Shown here: positions 8,559 to 15,412 of the stretch, piece after piece
How positions within the stretch are numbered: the first letter of the stretch is position 1
Layout of the letters: the number at the start of each line of letters is the position of its first letter
From: SG8-40 sp963792855
GTDB lineage: Bacteria > Pseudomonadota > Gammaproteobacteria > Burkholderiales > Eutrophovitaceae
Length of the DNA stretch: 20,114 nt
Assembly (NCBI GenBank): GCA_963792855.1
Contig: CAWBXZ010000020.1
Span: 1 to 20,114, forward strand
Direction of reading: 5' to 3'
Notes under the pieces: model-generated
What the model was told of the DNA's origin: nothing
The model's input: only the letters and a program-made list of their open reading frames with translations
Database searches by the model: none
Made by a program: the position numbers and the translations under genes

Positions 8559-8573
8559 GTTTCTTTCCTGGGA
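8271..8573. repeat. Direct repeat copy 1 (5' part of the aldo/keto reductase gene)
   Basis: By direct reading, these 303 bases match 10113-10415 at a constant offset of 1842 with six differences. The copy covers the ribosome binding site and about the first 96 codons of the intact aldo/keto reductase. Outside the stated ends the similarity stops sharply. Confidence 0.93.
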
Positions 8574-8726
8574 TAGCGGATTCCGGTCAACGGGTCGCAA
8601 GCGACTGGTAAACATTGAAACTTGACGTGTAACAAGTCACGGGTGACATGAGACTGGTCACGAGAGGCGCTTTACCCGCTTTGCATCGACGTTAAGTTCC
8701 AACAGTCTTTAACATGGCCTGGGAGT

Positions 8727-9431
8727 TCATTCCAATCCGACGATGGTGGATACTCTGGCTAATATCAACGGCGCACGCGCCTGACTTGCGGCGTCGCCGG
8801 GTAGGTGCCCGGGCACAGCTGACTCGAAGCCAGGGTCACGCAACAACGCCGCAAACCGATTGGCCAGATGATTTCGCAATGCTTGGTCGGCACCAGTGAT
8901 TTCTTCGGTTATCTCCGGTCGACCATCCAGCACGGCGATTACGTCTTCAAGGTCATGACTCGCAAGATAGTCACCGCCGCCGCGATTCTCGAATGCCGCC
9001 AGTTTGGTTGCAAGGAAGTAAGGGGCGGTCACCAGTCGAAATTGGTCACCACTGGGTAAGCTCACATTGGTCGCATTCTCCAGTGCCGGTTGATACCACG
9101 GGTTACCAAAACCCAGAATGCTCGGGTTGGTAGGCATCACGTCCAGCAAAACACCAGACCCGGCCCACCGGCATATAGGCGCTTCCGGACTTTGGTCTTC
9201 CTTGAAGCCGCGCGCACGCAGTTTCTTGGCAAGGCGGTGATAGTCCTCGACGGAGGCCACCTCGGTGATGACATCGACGTCTTGCGTAGCACGAATTGGA
9301 GGCGCGGCAACATCTGTCAGGAGCATTCCCGTTGCACAGCCGCCCAGAAACACCATCCGCTCCGCGAGCGGTCCCAGTTGATGGACCACACGCTCGAGTA
9401 TTTCGAGGTTCGGGTTGCGTTCTCTATGCAT
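8727..9431 (-). CDS. Nucleotidyltransferase-fold protein, AbiEii-like (putative toxin-type partner)
   Basis: The protein has 234 residues from ATG 9431, which lies eight bases inside the end of the upstream HTH gene, so the two are translationally coupled. The nucleotidyltransferase core is clear: VFLGGCATGMLL (27-38), then RATQDVDVI with the metal-binding pair Asp 51 and Asp 53, and a third acidic residue, Asp 97, in GVLLDVMP. A later TKLAAFENRG and SHDLEDVIAVLDGR (158-171) match the C-terminal half of AbiEii-like/DUF1814-type nucleotidyltransferases. Those proteins are often toxins that transfer nucleotides to tRNA or protein, but many distant members have no tested function. Toxin activity here is inference. 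A longer open frame to 9671 is only overlap with the HTH gene. Confidence 0.78.
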   Translation of the reverse strand: MHRERNPNLEILERVVHQLGPLAERMVFLGGCATGMLLTDVAAPPIRATQDVDVITEVASVEDYHRLAKKLRARGFKEDQSPEAPICRWAGSGVLLDVMPTNPSILGFGNPWYQPALENATNVSLPSGDQFRLVTAPYFLATKLAAFENRGGGDYLASHDLEDVIAVLDGRPEITEEITGADQALRNHLANRFAALLRDPGFESAVPGHLPGDAASQARAPLILARVSTIVGLE

Positions 9432-9948
9432 CGTAGCTGGATAAACGCTTCTGCAACGCCTTGACTGCACTATTTCGTTCGCGCGCCCTCCCGCCTCTGA
9501 TCGCATCAACCAGCGCCAGCAATTCGTACAACCTGCGGTCGGCCCTCGCGGCGACCGGGACGGACTTGTACAACGGAGAAAACGCCGTGCCGCGCTCCGT
9601 GCCCAGCGGATCCGGCCAAACCGGCATCGGCTCCTCCGATGGTGCGAAGGAGTCGCTAAGCGGCGGCACAACGTAAATGGTTGGCATGCCCCGGGTTAAC
9701 TCACCGCGTTCCGGGACAAACACATAGCGCACGCCATGGATCAGGAACTCGATGAGATTACGTATATTGGGTATCAAGGCGCCTTGCTTTCGTACCGCGA
9801 GTTGCGCAGCCAGGGCACGCCTGCCCGCGGCGTGTACCTCCGCTGGACTCATCCCGAGCTCGATAGCTACCTTGCCGTATGACCAGTGGTTGCTCTGCAA
9901 AACCACCAGTTTCAGCAAAAATAAAACATCTTGCGGCTTGAGGATCAT
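9424..9948 (-). CDS. Helix-turn-helix protein paired with the nucleotidyltransferase (putative antitoxin/repressor)
   Basis: This 174-residue protein starts at ATG 9948 (MILKPQDVLFLLKLV). The N-terminus is a winged-helix type DNA-binding domain: WSYGKVAIELGMSPAEVHAA (22-41) is a helix-turn-helix, followed by RRALAAQLAV. The C-terminal half (HGVRYVFVPERGELTRGMPT, then WPDPLGTERGTAFSPLYKSVP and YELLALVDAIRGGRARER) is a conserved pattern I associate with HTH proteins encoded next to nucleotidyltransferases of the type found just downstream. Its stop overlaps the partner's start by eight bases. A palindrome lies ten bases upstream. An antitoxin or autorepressor role is inference from this layout. 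The Shine-Dalgarno site is weak. Confidence 0.75.
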   Translation of the reverse strand: MILKPQDVLFLLKLVVLQSNHWSYGKVAIELGMSPAEVHAAGRRALAAQLAVRKQGALIPNIRNLIEFLIHGVRYVFVPERGELTRGMPTIYVVPPLSDSFAPSEEPMPVWPDPLGTERGTAFSPLYKSVPVAARADRRLYELLALVDAIRGGRARERNSAVKALQKRLSSYDA

Positions 9949-9958
9949 TGCTGTTCCC

Positions 9959-9993
9959 GTATTCTCTATTCGCGATTCGCGAATGAAGAATAC
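9959..9993 (-). promoter_or_regulatory. 35-bp near-perfect palindrome, candidate operator of the HTH/nucleotidyltransferase pair
   Basis: Outer arms GTATTCT and AGAATAC (seven pairs) enclose a 17-base core with arms ATTCGCGA and TCGCGAAT around one central base. In all, 15 of 17 possible pairs match. It ends ten bases before the start codon of the HTH gene. A dyad of this size at the start of an HTH-headed operon is the usual position of an autoregulatory operator. A hairpin in the leader RNA is the alternative. Confidence 0.65.
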
Positions 9994-10085
9994 CCTTCTG
10001 GCGGGACATGTCAAGAGGGGCTGCCGTTAGCGCCACCAGAAATGGCCTGAACAGCTTCGAACCATCGCCGCCACGACAGCCGGGG

Positions 10086-10400
10086 TCAGCAAGCCGTACT
10101 GAGGTACCGTACCCGGCCGAGCGAGCGCCGGATCTCGTCGCGTGCCGACTGGTAGTCGCGCTCACCGGTCTTGGTGGCGAGAAAGAACCGTTTGCGGTGC
10201 TCGCGCATCCATGGCCCGATGCGCAGTTCCGAGTCACCGTAGCGCGGCGCGGTGTCGATGTGGTTGACGCCGTATTCGAGCAGCACTTCGAGCGTGGCAT
10301 CGGCCTGCGCCTGCGTGGCGCCGTTCATGAAGGCCGCACCGCCGAACACGGTGACGGTGCTGTCGTGGCCGGTGCGGCCAAACGGACGTTTTTCGATCAT
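10086..10400 (-). pseudogene. Truncated duplicate of the aldo/keto reductase
   Basis: From ATG 10400 the first 96 or so residues are those of the gene at 7689-8558, with one visible substitution (Pro 84 to Gln) and the catalytic Asp, Tyr and Lys still present. The homology then ends in an unrelated tail, GRVRYLSTAC, and a stop. Two thirds of the barrel, including His 108, is missing, so no enzyme can result. The start codon and an AGGAAAG site are kept, so a short peptide may still be made. Transcription would read on into the HTH/nucleotidyltransferase pair. Confidence 0.9.
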
Positions 10401-10415
10401 GTCACTTTCCTGGGT
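10113..10415. repeat. Direct repeat copy 2
   Basis: This is the partner of 8271-8573, with six differences by eye in 303 bases and the same orientation. Together the two copies bracket about 1.54 kb that holds the HTH/nucleotidyltransferase pair. The few differences, mostly silent or outside the coding part, indicate a recent duplication. Confidence 0.93.
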
Positions 10416-10515
10416 CAGAAGTATTTGCCGGCGGTTGCCTGTGCTGTTCCCGGTAAACGTTCAAGCGCTCGAAACCACTGCTGCCAATCCTGGCGCATGT
10501 TGATCGCTTGCGCTC

Positions 10516-10556
10516 GTTTCTACTTGCACCAGTTTCTACATGCACCAGTTTCTACA
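10516..10556. repeat. 16-bp tandem repeat, about 2.5 copies
   Basis: The unit TGCACCAGTTTCTACA occurs at 10525-10540 and again at 10541-10556 without change, preceded by a partial copy (GTTTCTAC, 10516-10523). Degenerate pieces (TTGCACCA) follow near 10587. It lies in the 530-base region between the reductase duplicate and the PQQ dehydrogenase. No function is evident. Confidence 0.8.
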
Positions 10557-10728
10557 TGAACCGATAACACCTGTAACAGTATCACTTGCACCAATATCAG
10601 TCGTGTCGCGCCTCGGTTTGGTGCGTGCCGTTCGCCTGGCTCGAGAAAGTCTTCCAGAAGCAATGAAACAATTCAGTGCTACCCCCGTGCTCTCGCCGCC
10701 GATCCAGCCAGAGAAAATCCAATGCGCT

Positions 10729-10756
10729 TTGCAATCGCGCGATTCACGTCTATGCT
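10729..10756 (+). promoter_or_regulatory. Candidate promoter overlapped by a 12-bp palindrome
   Basis: TTGCAA (10729-10734) and TATGCT (10751-10756) are separated by 16 bases and resemble sigma-70 -35 and -10 boxes. The perfect palindrome AATCGCGCGATT (10733-10744) overlaps the -35 box, where a repressor would block polymerase. It is the best promoter candidate for the PQQ dehydrogenase but rests on pattern alone. Confidence 0.3.
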
Positions 10757-10945
10757 ACCCGTCATGCGTGTCGAACCGATGCGCATTGTGAAGGACGCGT
10801 GACGCGGAAGTCGCGCAGCGTGTCTTGCTGCGACGGCGAGACAGCGCCGGGCACGCGGCCTAAGTCGATTGCGGGCCGCGGACAAGGGCGGTAGTGAAAC
10901 ACGGTACTTCGGGTGGTAACTCAAAATTCCAAGGAGGATTCGAAT

Positions 10946-12655
10946 ATGTCGGTCAGGAATCTGTATTTAGGCCTGTTGGCGAGCGCGGCGATTGCAATTG
11001 CGCCGCCACTCATCAGCAGCGCAGTTGCGCAAGACGCTGTCTCCCATGAGATGTTGGTGACCGCCCAGGATGACCCCAATAACTGGCTGATGGCCATCGG
11101 CAACTACACCGGCAATCGCTACAGCAAGCTGAACCAGATCAATGCCTCGAACGTTGGCAAGCTGGTGCCGAAGTGGATTTTTTCCCTGGGCACACTCGAT
11201 GCGCAGAACACCACGCCGGTGGTGCATAACGGCGTCATGTACGTGACCGCGTCCCACGGCCGCACCTACGCGCTGGATGCCGCGACGGGTATCGAGAAAT
11301 GGCGTTATGTGCATCAACTGCCCGAAGGTGTCGGCGGTGTCATGTGCTGCGACATCGGTAACCGGGGCGTTGCCATTTACGGCGACAAGGTCTTTGTTGC
11401 CACGCCCGATGCGCATGTGGTCGCGCTCGACATGAAAACCGGCAGCGTGGTGTGGGATGTCACGCTCGGTAACTGGGAGCATGCCTACACGATGACCGTG
11501 GCGCCACTGGTCGTGAAGGGCAAGGTCATTGTCGGCATGTCCGGCGCCGAGTACCCGACGCGTCTGTTCATCGAGGCGCTCGATGCAAACACCGGCAAGC
11601 AGGCATGGCGGACCTACACGATCCCCGGCCCGGGCGAGCCGGGTCACGATACCTGGGGCACGACCGAAGCGGCCATGAATGGCGGTGCGTCGGCGTGGAT
11701 CACCGGCTCCTACGACCCCGAGCTTGACCTGCTGTACTGGGGTGTCGGCAACCCCAACCCCGACTGGGACGGCACCGTGCGCCCGGGCGACAACCTCTAT
11801 TCCAACTCGACCCTGGCATTGAACCCGGACACCGGCGAGATCAAGTTCTACTTCCAGTACACGCCGGCCGACGTCTGGGACTATGACGGCAACAACGAGC
11901 CGGTTCTGGTCGACTACGGCAATGAAAAGGTCTGGCTCCACGGCGACCGCAACGGTTATCTCTACAAGATCGACCGGACCAACGGCAAGTTCCGTTACGG
12001 CGTAGAAATCTCCAAGGTCAATTGGGCCACCGGCTTTACGCCGGAAGGCCGCCCGATCTGGAACATGGAGAAAGTGCCAACCTACGAGTACGAGGCCAAG
12101 GACATCTGCCCGGCTTCGGAAGGCGGCAAGTGGTGGAACCCGATGACGGTCAATCCGGAAAGCGGCTGGGTTTTCGTGCCGAGCCGTGAAATCTGCGTCG
12201 ACATCAAGAGCGCGCCGCTTGGCGAAGGCCTCAATCCGGACGAGCGTACCCTTGGCAAGCCCTACTGGGGCATCGGTACCGTCAGCTGGCGCACCGGCTA
12301 TGGCCAATTGGTGGCATTCGACGGAAAGACCGGCAAGAAAATGTGGACGGTCAAGGATCGTTCGCCCTTCACCAGTGGCCTGATGTCAACGCGCGGCGGA
12401 CTGTTGTTCGCCGGCACGCCGGAAGGTGATTTCCGCGCCTACGACCAGAAAACCGGCAAACAACTGTGGTCGTTCCAGACCGGCTCCGGCATTTTCGGCA
12501 GCCCGTCTACTTACACCGTGAACGGCAAGCAGTTTGTCGCTGTGCCTTCGGGCTTCGGCGGCTGGACCGGTTGGGCGCATTTCGGAGAAGGCGGCGCGCC
12601 TTGGCTCAAGGATAGCCGCAAGGGCGGGATCATCATCGGCTTCGGTTTGCCGTGA
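10946..12655 (+). CDS. PQQ-dependent alcohol dehydrogenase, lanthanide-type signature (XoxF/ExaF-like)
   Basis: This periplasmic quinoprotein oxidises primary alcohols and passes electrons to a cytochrome c. The 569-residue protein starts at ATG 10946, eight bases after AAGGAGG. Residues 1-28 are a Sec signal peptide (cut near AVA). The eight-bladed propeller shows repeated W-motifs (ALDAATGIEKWRY, ALDMKTGSVVWDV, AFDGKTGKKMWTV, AYDQKTGKQLWSF). The vicinal disulfide pair is Cys 134-Cys 135 in GVMCCDIG. Metal ligands expected for the family are Glu 202 (GMSGAEY), Asn 269 (WGVGNPNPD) and the catalytic Asp 312 in VWDYDGNNE. Asp 314, two residues on, is the extra acidic ligand found in lanthanide-dependent enzymes; calcium-dependent MxaF has Ala there. 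It lacks a fused cytochrome domain, so the separate cytochrome at 12819 is the likely partner. No PQQ synthesis genes are in the window. Substrate preference (methanol or a longer alcohol) cannot be read. Confidence 0.93.
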   Translation: MSVRNLYLGLLASAAIAIAPPLISSAVAQDAVSHEMLVTAQDDPNNWLMAIGNYTGNRYSKLNQINASNVGKLVPKWIFSLGTLDAQNTTPVVHNGVMYVTASHGRTYALDAATGIEKWRYVHQLPEGVGGVMCCDIGNRGVAIYGDKVFVATPDAHVVALDMKTGSVVWDVTLGNWEHAYTMTVAPLVVKGKVIVGMSGAEYPTRLFIEALDANTGKQAWRTYTIPGPGEPGHDTWGTTEAAMNGGASAWITGSYDPELDLLYWGVGNPNPDWDGTVRPGDNLYSNSTLALNPDTGEIKFYFQYTPADVWDYDGNNEPVLVDYGNEKVWLHGDRNGYLYKIDRTNGKFRYGVEISKVNWATGFTPEGRPIWNMEKVPTYEYEAKDICPASEGGKWWNPMTVNPESGWVFVPSREICVDIKSAPLGEGLNPDERTLGKPYWGIGTVSWRTGYGQLVAFDGKTGKKMWTVKDRSPFTSGLMSTRGGLLFAGTPEGDFRAYDQKTGKQLWSFQTGSGIFGSPSTYTVNGKQFVAVPSGFGGWTGWAHFGEGGAPWLKDSRKGGIIIGFGLP

Positions 12656-12703
12656 TCGAATCCTTGCGCTGATTGAAACTGCGCTGATTAAATCTTGCGT
12701 AGA

Positions 12704-12766
12704 GGTCGAGCCCGGCTCGACCGCGTGACACCGCCCCGGGGAACCGTTTTCTCCCCGGGGCTTTTT
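12704..12766 (+). terminator. Strong intrinsic terminator with a second hairpin in front
   Basis: GCCCCGGGGA (12733-12742) and TCCCCGGGGC (12752-12761) form a perfect ten-pair GC-rich stem with a nine-base loop, followed by five Ts. Just before it, GGTCGAGC (12704-12711) and GCTCGACC (12715-12722) make an eight-pair hairpin with a three-base loop. It ends the PQQ dehydrogenase transcript, so the cytochrome gene needs read-through or its own promoter. Confidence 0.88.
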
Positions 12767-12818
12767 ACACCCGATAGCCGGTTGAATCGAACCGGCTCAA
12801 GACAGATACAAACGAACC

Positions 12819-13250
12819 ATGATCGGAAGAATATTTTTTTGTTTGCTCTCCCTTGCCCTGGCCTTGCCGGTCATCGGCTCCGTCGCCTTTGCCGGTGCCG
12901 GCGATATTGATACGGCCGAGCAGGCCGGCGCCGACGCTGCCGCCGATCCGGACAAGAATCCATACACCGGCGATGCGGCCGCAATAGAGGCAGGCCGCAA
13001 GTTGTGGCGCAAGACCGGCTGCTACAGTTGCCACGGCGGTGTGGCGGAAGGCGGCGTTGGTCCCAGTCTGATCGACGACGAGTGGATCTACAAACCCACC
13101 GACAAGACCTTGTTCAAAACCATCGCCGAGGGCCGCAAGGGAACGGTGATGGTCGGCTGGTCGAAGGAACTCGACCCCGACCAGACCTGGAAAGTGATCG
13201 CCTATATCCGCTCGCTCTATCAAGGCGACCCGGACAAGATCATCTGGTGA
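12819..13250 (+). CDS. Periplasmic mono-haem c-type cytochrome
   Basis: This 143-residue electron carrier is probably the acceptor of the upstream PQQ dehydrogenase (the role that cytochrome cL/XoxG or cytochrome c550 plays elsewhere). Residues 1-25 are a signal peptide (MIGRIFFCLLSLALALP, cut near AFA). An acidic, Ala-rich stretch (about 27-50) precedes the haem domain. Haem attaches at CYSCH (Cys 68, Cys 71, proximal His 72). The distal ligand is probably Met 111 in GTVMVGWSKEL, and the C-terminal helix WKVIAYIRSLYQGDPDK is the class I cytochrome c hallmark. ATG 12819 has no good Shine-Dalgarno site. The terminator 53 bases upstream separates it from the dehydrogenase transcript. Confidence 0.92.
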   Translation: MIGRIFFCLLSLALALPVIGSVAFAGAGDIDTAEQAGADAAADPDKNPYTGDAAAIEAGRKLWRKTGCYSCHGGVAEGGVGPSLIDDEWIYKPTDKTLFKTIAEGRKGTVMVGWSKELDPDQTWKVIAYIRSLYQGDPDKIIW

Positions 13251-13556
13251 GGCGCACACCGCGCATCGCAGCGGCGATCGCGGATTTGCCGGCGGCGGTT
13301 TCGCCGGGTATTGCAAAAAGGCATCGCGCGCGGCGACTTCCGGCAACCGCCGGCAGTCTTCAACGCGCGCTGCGCCGCATCAAACCATTTCTTGCTGTTT
13401 CGCCGGCATTCTGTTTCACTGACCAGTGAAGCGGGCACGATGTTGACTGTCGCCAGCGTATCTACGACGCCATAGGCAAGCGCAGGCGCACTGATCATCA
13501 CAAAGGCGCGGGTATCTACACCAACGCCGATGCCCACACGGACGCGGAGCGAACCC
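13251..13556. other. Intergenic region between cytochrome and methyltransferase
   Basis: I recognise no gene. A minus-strand frame over 13220-13612 is open, and its segment VDTRAFVMISAPALAYGVVD looks protein-like, but it has no start signal of note and overlaps both neighbouring genes. GGAG at 13546-13549 is the ribosome binding site of the methyltransferase. Confidence 0.4.
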
Positions 13557-14420
13557 ATGAGCAATGACATCATCATCGAAGCCTGGAACACGGTCCTGTT
13601 CAAGAAATTCACCCGCTTCCGGCATCTGTTCGTGGACGGATACTCCCGCTATAGCGACAAATACCTTGCCACACATCCTTACCAGCCGGGAACGACGGTG
13701 CTCGATGTCGGATGCGGTTGGGGCGACACGACCATCAAGATCGCCGCGTCGGTCGGACCGAAGGGCAAAGCATTTGGCGTGGATTGCGCGGAAAACTATA
13801 TCGGCATCTGTAATTCCGACGCCAAAAAGGCAGGCGTGAATAACGCCGACTTTTTTGTCGCCGATGTGGAATCGCAAGACCTGCGCGGGCCATACGACGC
13901 TGCCTTCGCCCGTTGCGGAACCATGTTCTTCACCCTTCCCGGTGCGGCGATGAAAAACATCAGGAAGTCCCTCAAGCCCGGTGGCAGGTTCACGCAGATC
14001 GTCTGGCGCAAGCGCGAAGACAATGCCTGGCTGCACGACGCGGAACTGATCACCAAGGAGATTGTTCCGGTGATTTCACACGAGGAGACCGATGCCGTGC
14101 ATTGCGGGCCGGGGCCCTTCTCCATGGCCGGGCCGGACATGGTCAGTGACATGTTGCAAATGACCGGTTACCAGGGCGTCAGTTTCGAACGCTTCGATAC
14201 CGACATGTGTATCGGGCGGGATATCGACGAAGCCGTGGAGTTTGCGCTGAATATCGGCCCGGCCGGTGAAATCATCCGGCTGGCGGAAGAAGACGGCGAA
14301 CGGCTTACGCCGAAGGTCAAGGAATCGCTGAAGGCGCATTTCGGAAAATCGGTACGCGATGACGGCAGTGTGTGGGCCGGGTCCAGTGCCTGGTTTGTGA
14401 CCGCCTACAATCCCGGTTAG
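13557..14420 (+). CDS. Class I SAM-dependent methyltransferase
   Basis: The protein has 287 residues from ATG 13557, seven bases after GGAG; the open frame back to 13530 is not needed. SAM-binding motif I is TVLDVGCGWGDTT (47-59), motif II ends in Asp 76 (AFGVDCAEN), motif III is FFVADVESQDL, and the post-motif is SLKPGGRFTQIVW. The AdoMet domain occupies about residues 20-160. The C-terminal part (SFERFDTDMCIGRDIDEAVEFALNIGPAGEII) resembles the substrate-side region of the UbiE/Methyltransf_25-type proteins common in proteobacteria. The substrate is unknown. It is probably transcribed apart from the cytochrome gene, given the 306-base gap. Confidence 0.85.
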   Translation: MSNDIIIEAWNTVLFKKFTRFRHLFVDGYSRYSDKYLATHPYQPGTTVLDVGCGWGDTTIKIAASVGPKGKAFGVDCAENYIGICNSDAKKAGVNNADFFVADVESQDLRGPYDAAFARCGTMFFTLPGAAMKNIRKSLKPGGRFTQIVWRKREDNAWLHDAELITKEIVPVISHEETDAVHCGPGPFSMAGPDMVSDMLQMTGYQGVSFERFDTDMCIGRDIDEAVEFALNIGPAGEIIRLAEEDGERLTPKVKESLKAHFGKSVRDDGSVWAGSSAWFVTAYNPG

Positions 14421-14688
14421 CACTCTTCGCCGCGGTCACGGATTCACAGCGACGATCGCTCTGATCGAGCGTGTTTCTCGATTACAGGGATTGTTTATCC
14501 GGCACCAGTCAGCGCTGCACGCGAAACGGTCAGACCCCAGGTTCGTCTGGTATTTCCGCACATTCTTGCTGCGCCGCGCTTCGCAGCTTCCGAAGCGTTA
14601 AGTCCGTAATCTGACATCACTCGCACGGTCAAGGTTTCAAGCGAGATGACTACTCACTTACTACTTAACTTTTTCAGGAGATACCACC

Positions 14689-14931
14689 ATGTTCAAAACC
14701 ATCATCACCGCCGCTCTTTTCGGTCTGTCCGTTAACGCCTTCGCCGCTGTTAGCGATCTGTCAAACGTCACCCACGGTTCGCAGGCCGGCCAGGAAATGA
14801 AGATTGGCCAGATCAGCGAAGCGAAGTGGAGCGACCGCAACGCAGGCGGCCCCCAGACCGAAGTCAAGCCGTTCGCGAAATCCGCTGGCAACTACCGCTT
14901 CGGTGACATCTCGAACGTCACGCACAACTAA
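14689..14931 (+). CDS. Small secreted protein with three internal decapeptide repeats
   Basis: I do not recognise this 80-residue protein. ATG 14689 follows CAGGAG (14675-14680) at eight bases. MFKTIITAALFGLSVNAFA is a clean signal peptide, so the mature form is about 61 residues. It contains VSDLSNVTHG (21-30), IGQISEAKWS (39-48) and FGDISNVTHN (71-80). The first and last are nearly the same and sit at the two ends of the mature protein, and the middle copy is diverged. There is no cysteine. The segment between is hydrophilic. The strong Shine-Dalgarno site and an immediate terminator suggest a well-expressed single-gene transcript. It may be a periplasmic or surface protein; the function is unknown. 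Confidence 0.8.
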   Translation: MFKTIITAALFGLSVNAFAAVSDLSNVTHGSQAGQEMKIGQISEAKWSDRNAGGPQTEVKPFAKSAGNYRFGDISNVTHN

Positions 14932-14941
14932 GTCGACAGAC

Positions 14942-15004
14942 TGGTTGGGTTAATCAACCACACACAGGGGCTACCGGACAGCGAACCGTCCGGTAGCCTC
15001 TTTT
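14942..15004 (+). terminator. Intrinsic terminator with leading hairpin after the small secreted protein
   Basis: GGCTACCGGAC (14969-14979) and GTCCGGTAGCC (14988-14998) form a perfect 11-pair stem with an eight-base loop, followed by TCTTTT. A smaller hairpin, TGGTTG/CAACCA (14942-14947, 14955-14960), comes first. The twin-hairpin layout is like that after the PQQ dehydrogenase. Confidence 0.88.
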
Positions 15005-15412
15005 CATTTGCCTCGATCCCTCCCTGCAGTACTTAACAGAGATGGCCCCGCAGTGCGCACGCTGCCTAACGTCAACGATCCAAACTCACGCGTGCGCTCA
15101 GCGCCTGGTCGACGCGGACTTTTCACGGGTTGCTCGCCAAACAATGCTTCCCGGCATCGGCGCGCCTTGGGCAATTGCGGATCGACTTCCACCGCACACA
15201 CGGCTACATCCAACATCACGAAGCCGTTTGGTCAAAAAATACTCCTCCCGTAACCCGCCCTATATGCCCACACAACACTCGGGAGGCGTGGATCGACATT
15301 ATTGCCAGCGCATAAAATTGCCGCGGTAGTGTTCTATTACTAATGATCGTTGAACAAATACCAGATCGGATCCCACACTGTCTGGCGACTCTCGAGTACT
15401 TGTTGGATATAA
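15005..15412. other. Intergenic region with no recognisable gene
   Basis: All six frames are short or unlike known proteins. I see no strong hairpin. The base composition becomes more AT-rich towards the Fic gene. Confidence 0.4.

Larger units (their letters stand above)
10416..10945. other. Long intergenic region upstream of the PQQ dehydrogenase
   Basis: I see no gene. It holds the 16-bp tandem repeat (10516-10556), a 12-bp palindrome inside a possible promoter (10729-10756), and the AAGGAGG ribosome binding site at 10931-10937. The leader from that promoter would be nearly 190 bases, long enough for post-transcriptional control, but I recognise no known riboswitch. Confidence 0.5.

Noticed and set aside
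8636..8647. Small dyad GTCAC-GG-GTGAC upstream of the aldo/keto reductase
   Set aside because: Five-base arms are expected by chance in a region this GC-balanced, and nothing else marks a regulatory site.
8727..9671. A longer nucleotidyltransferase start at 9671
   Set aside because: The extra 80 residues overlap the HTH gene and have Arg/Ser/Cys-rich chance composition. ATG 9431 fits the family start and the gene overlap.
10967..12307. A 446-codon open frame on the minus strand inside the PQQ dehydrogenase
   Set aside because: It is the antisense of a strongly conserved propeller gene, with no motif and no start signal of its own.
13220..13612. Minus-strand open frame of 130 codons between cytochrome and methyltransferase
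   Set aside because: Part looks protein-like, but it runs into two real genes on the other strand and has no ribosome binding site or family match.
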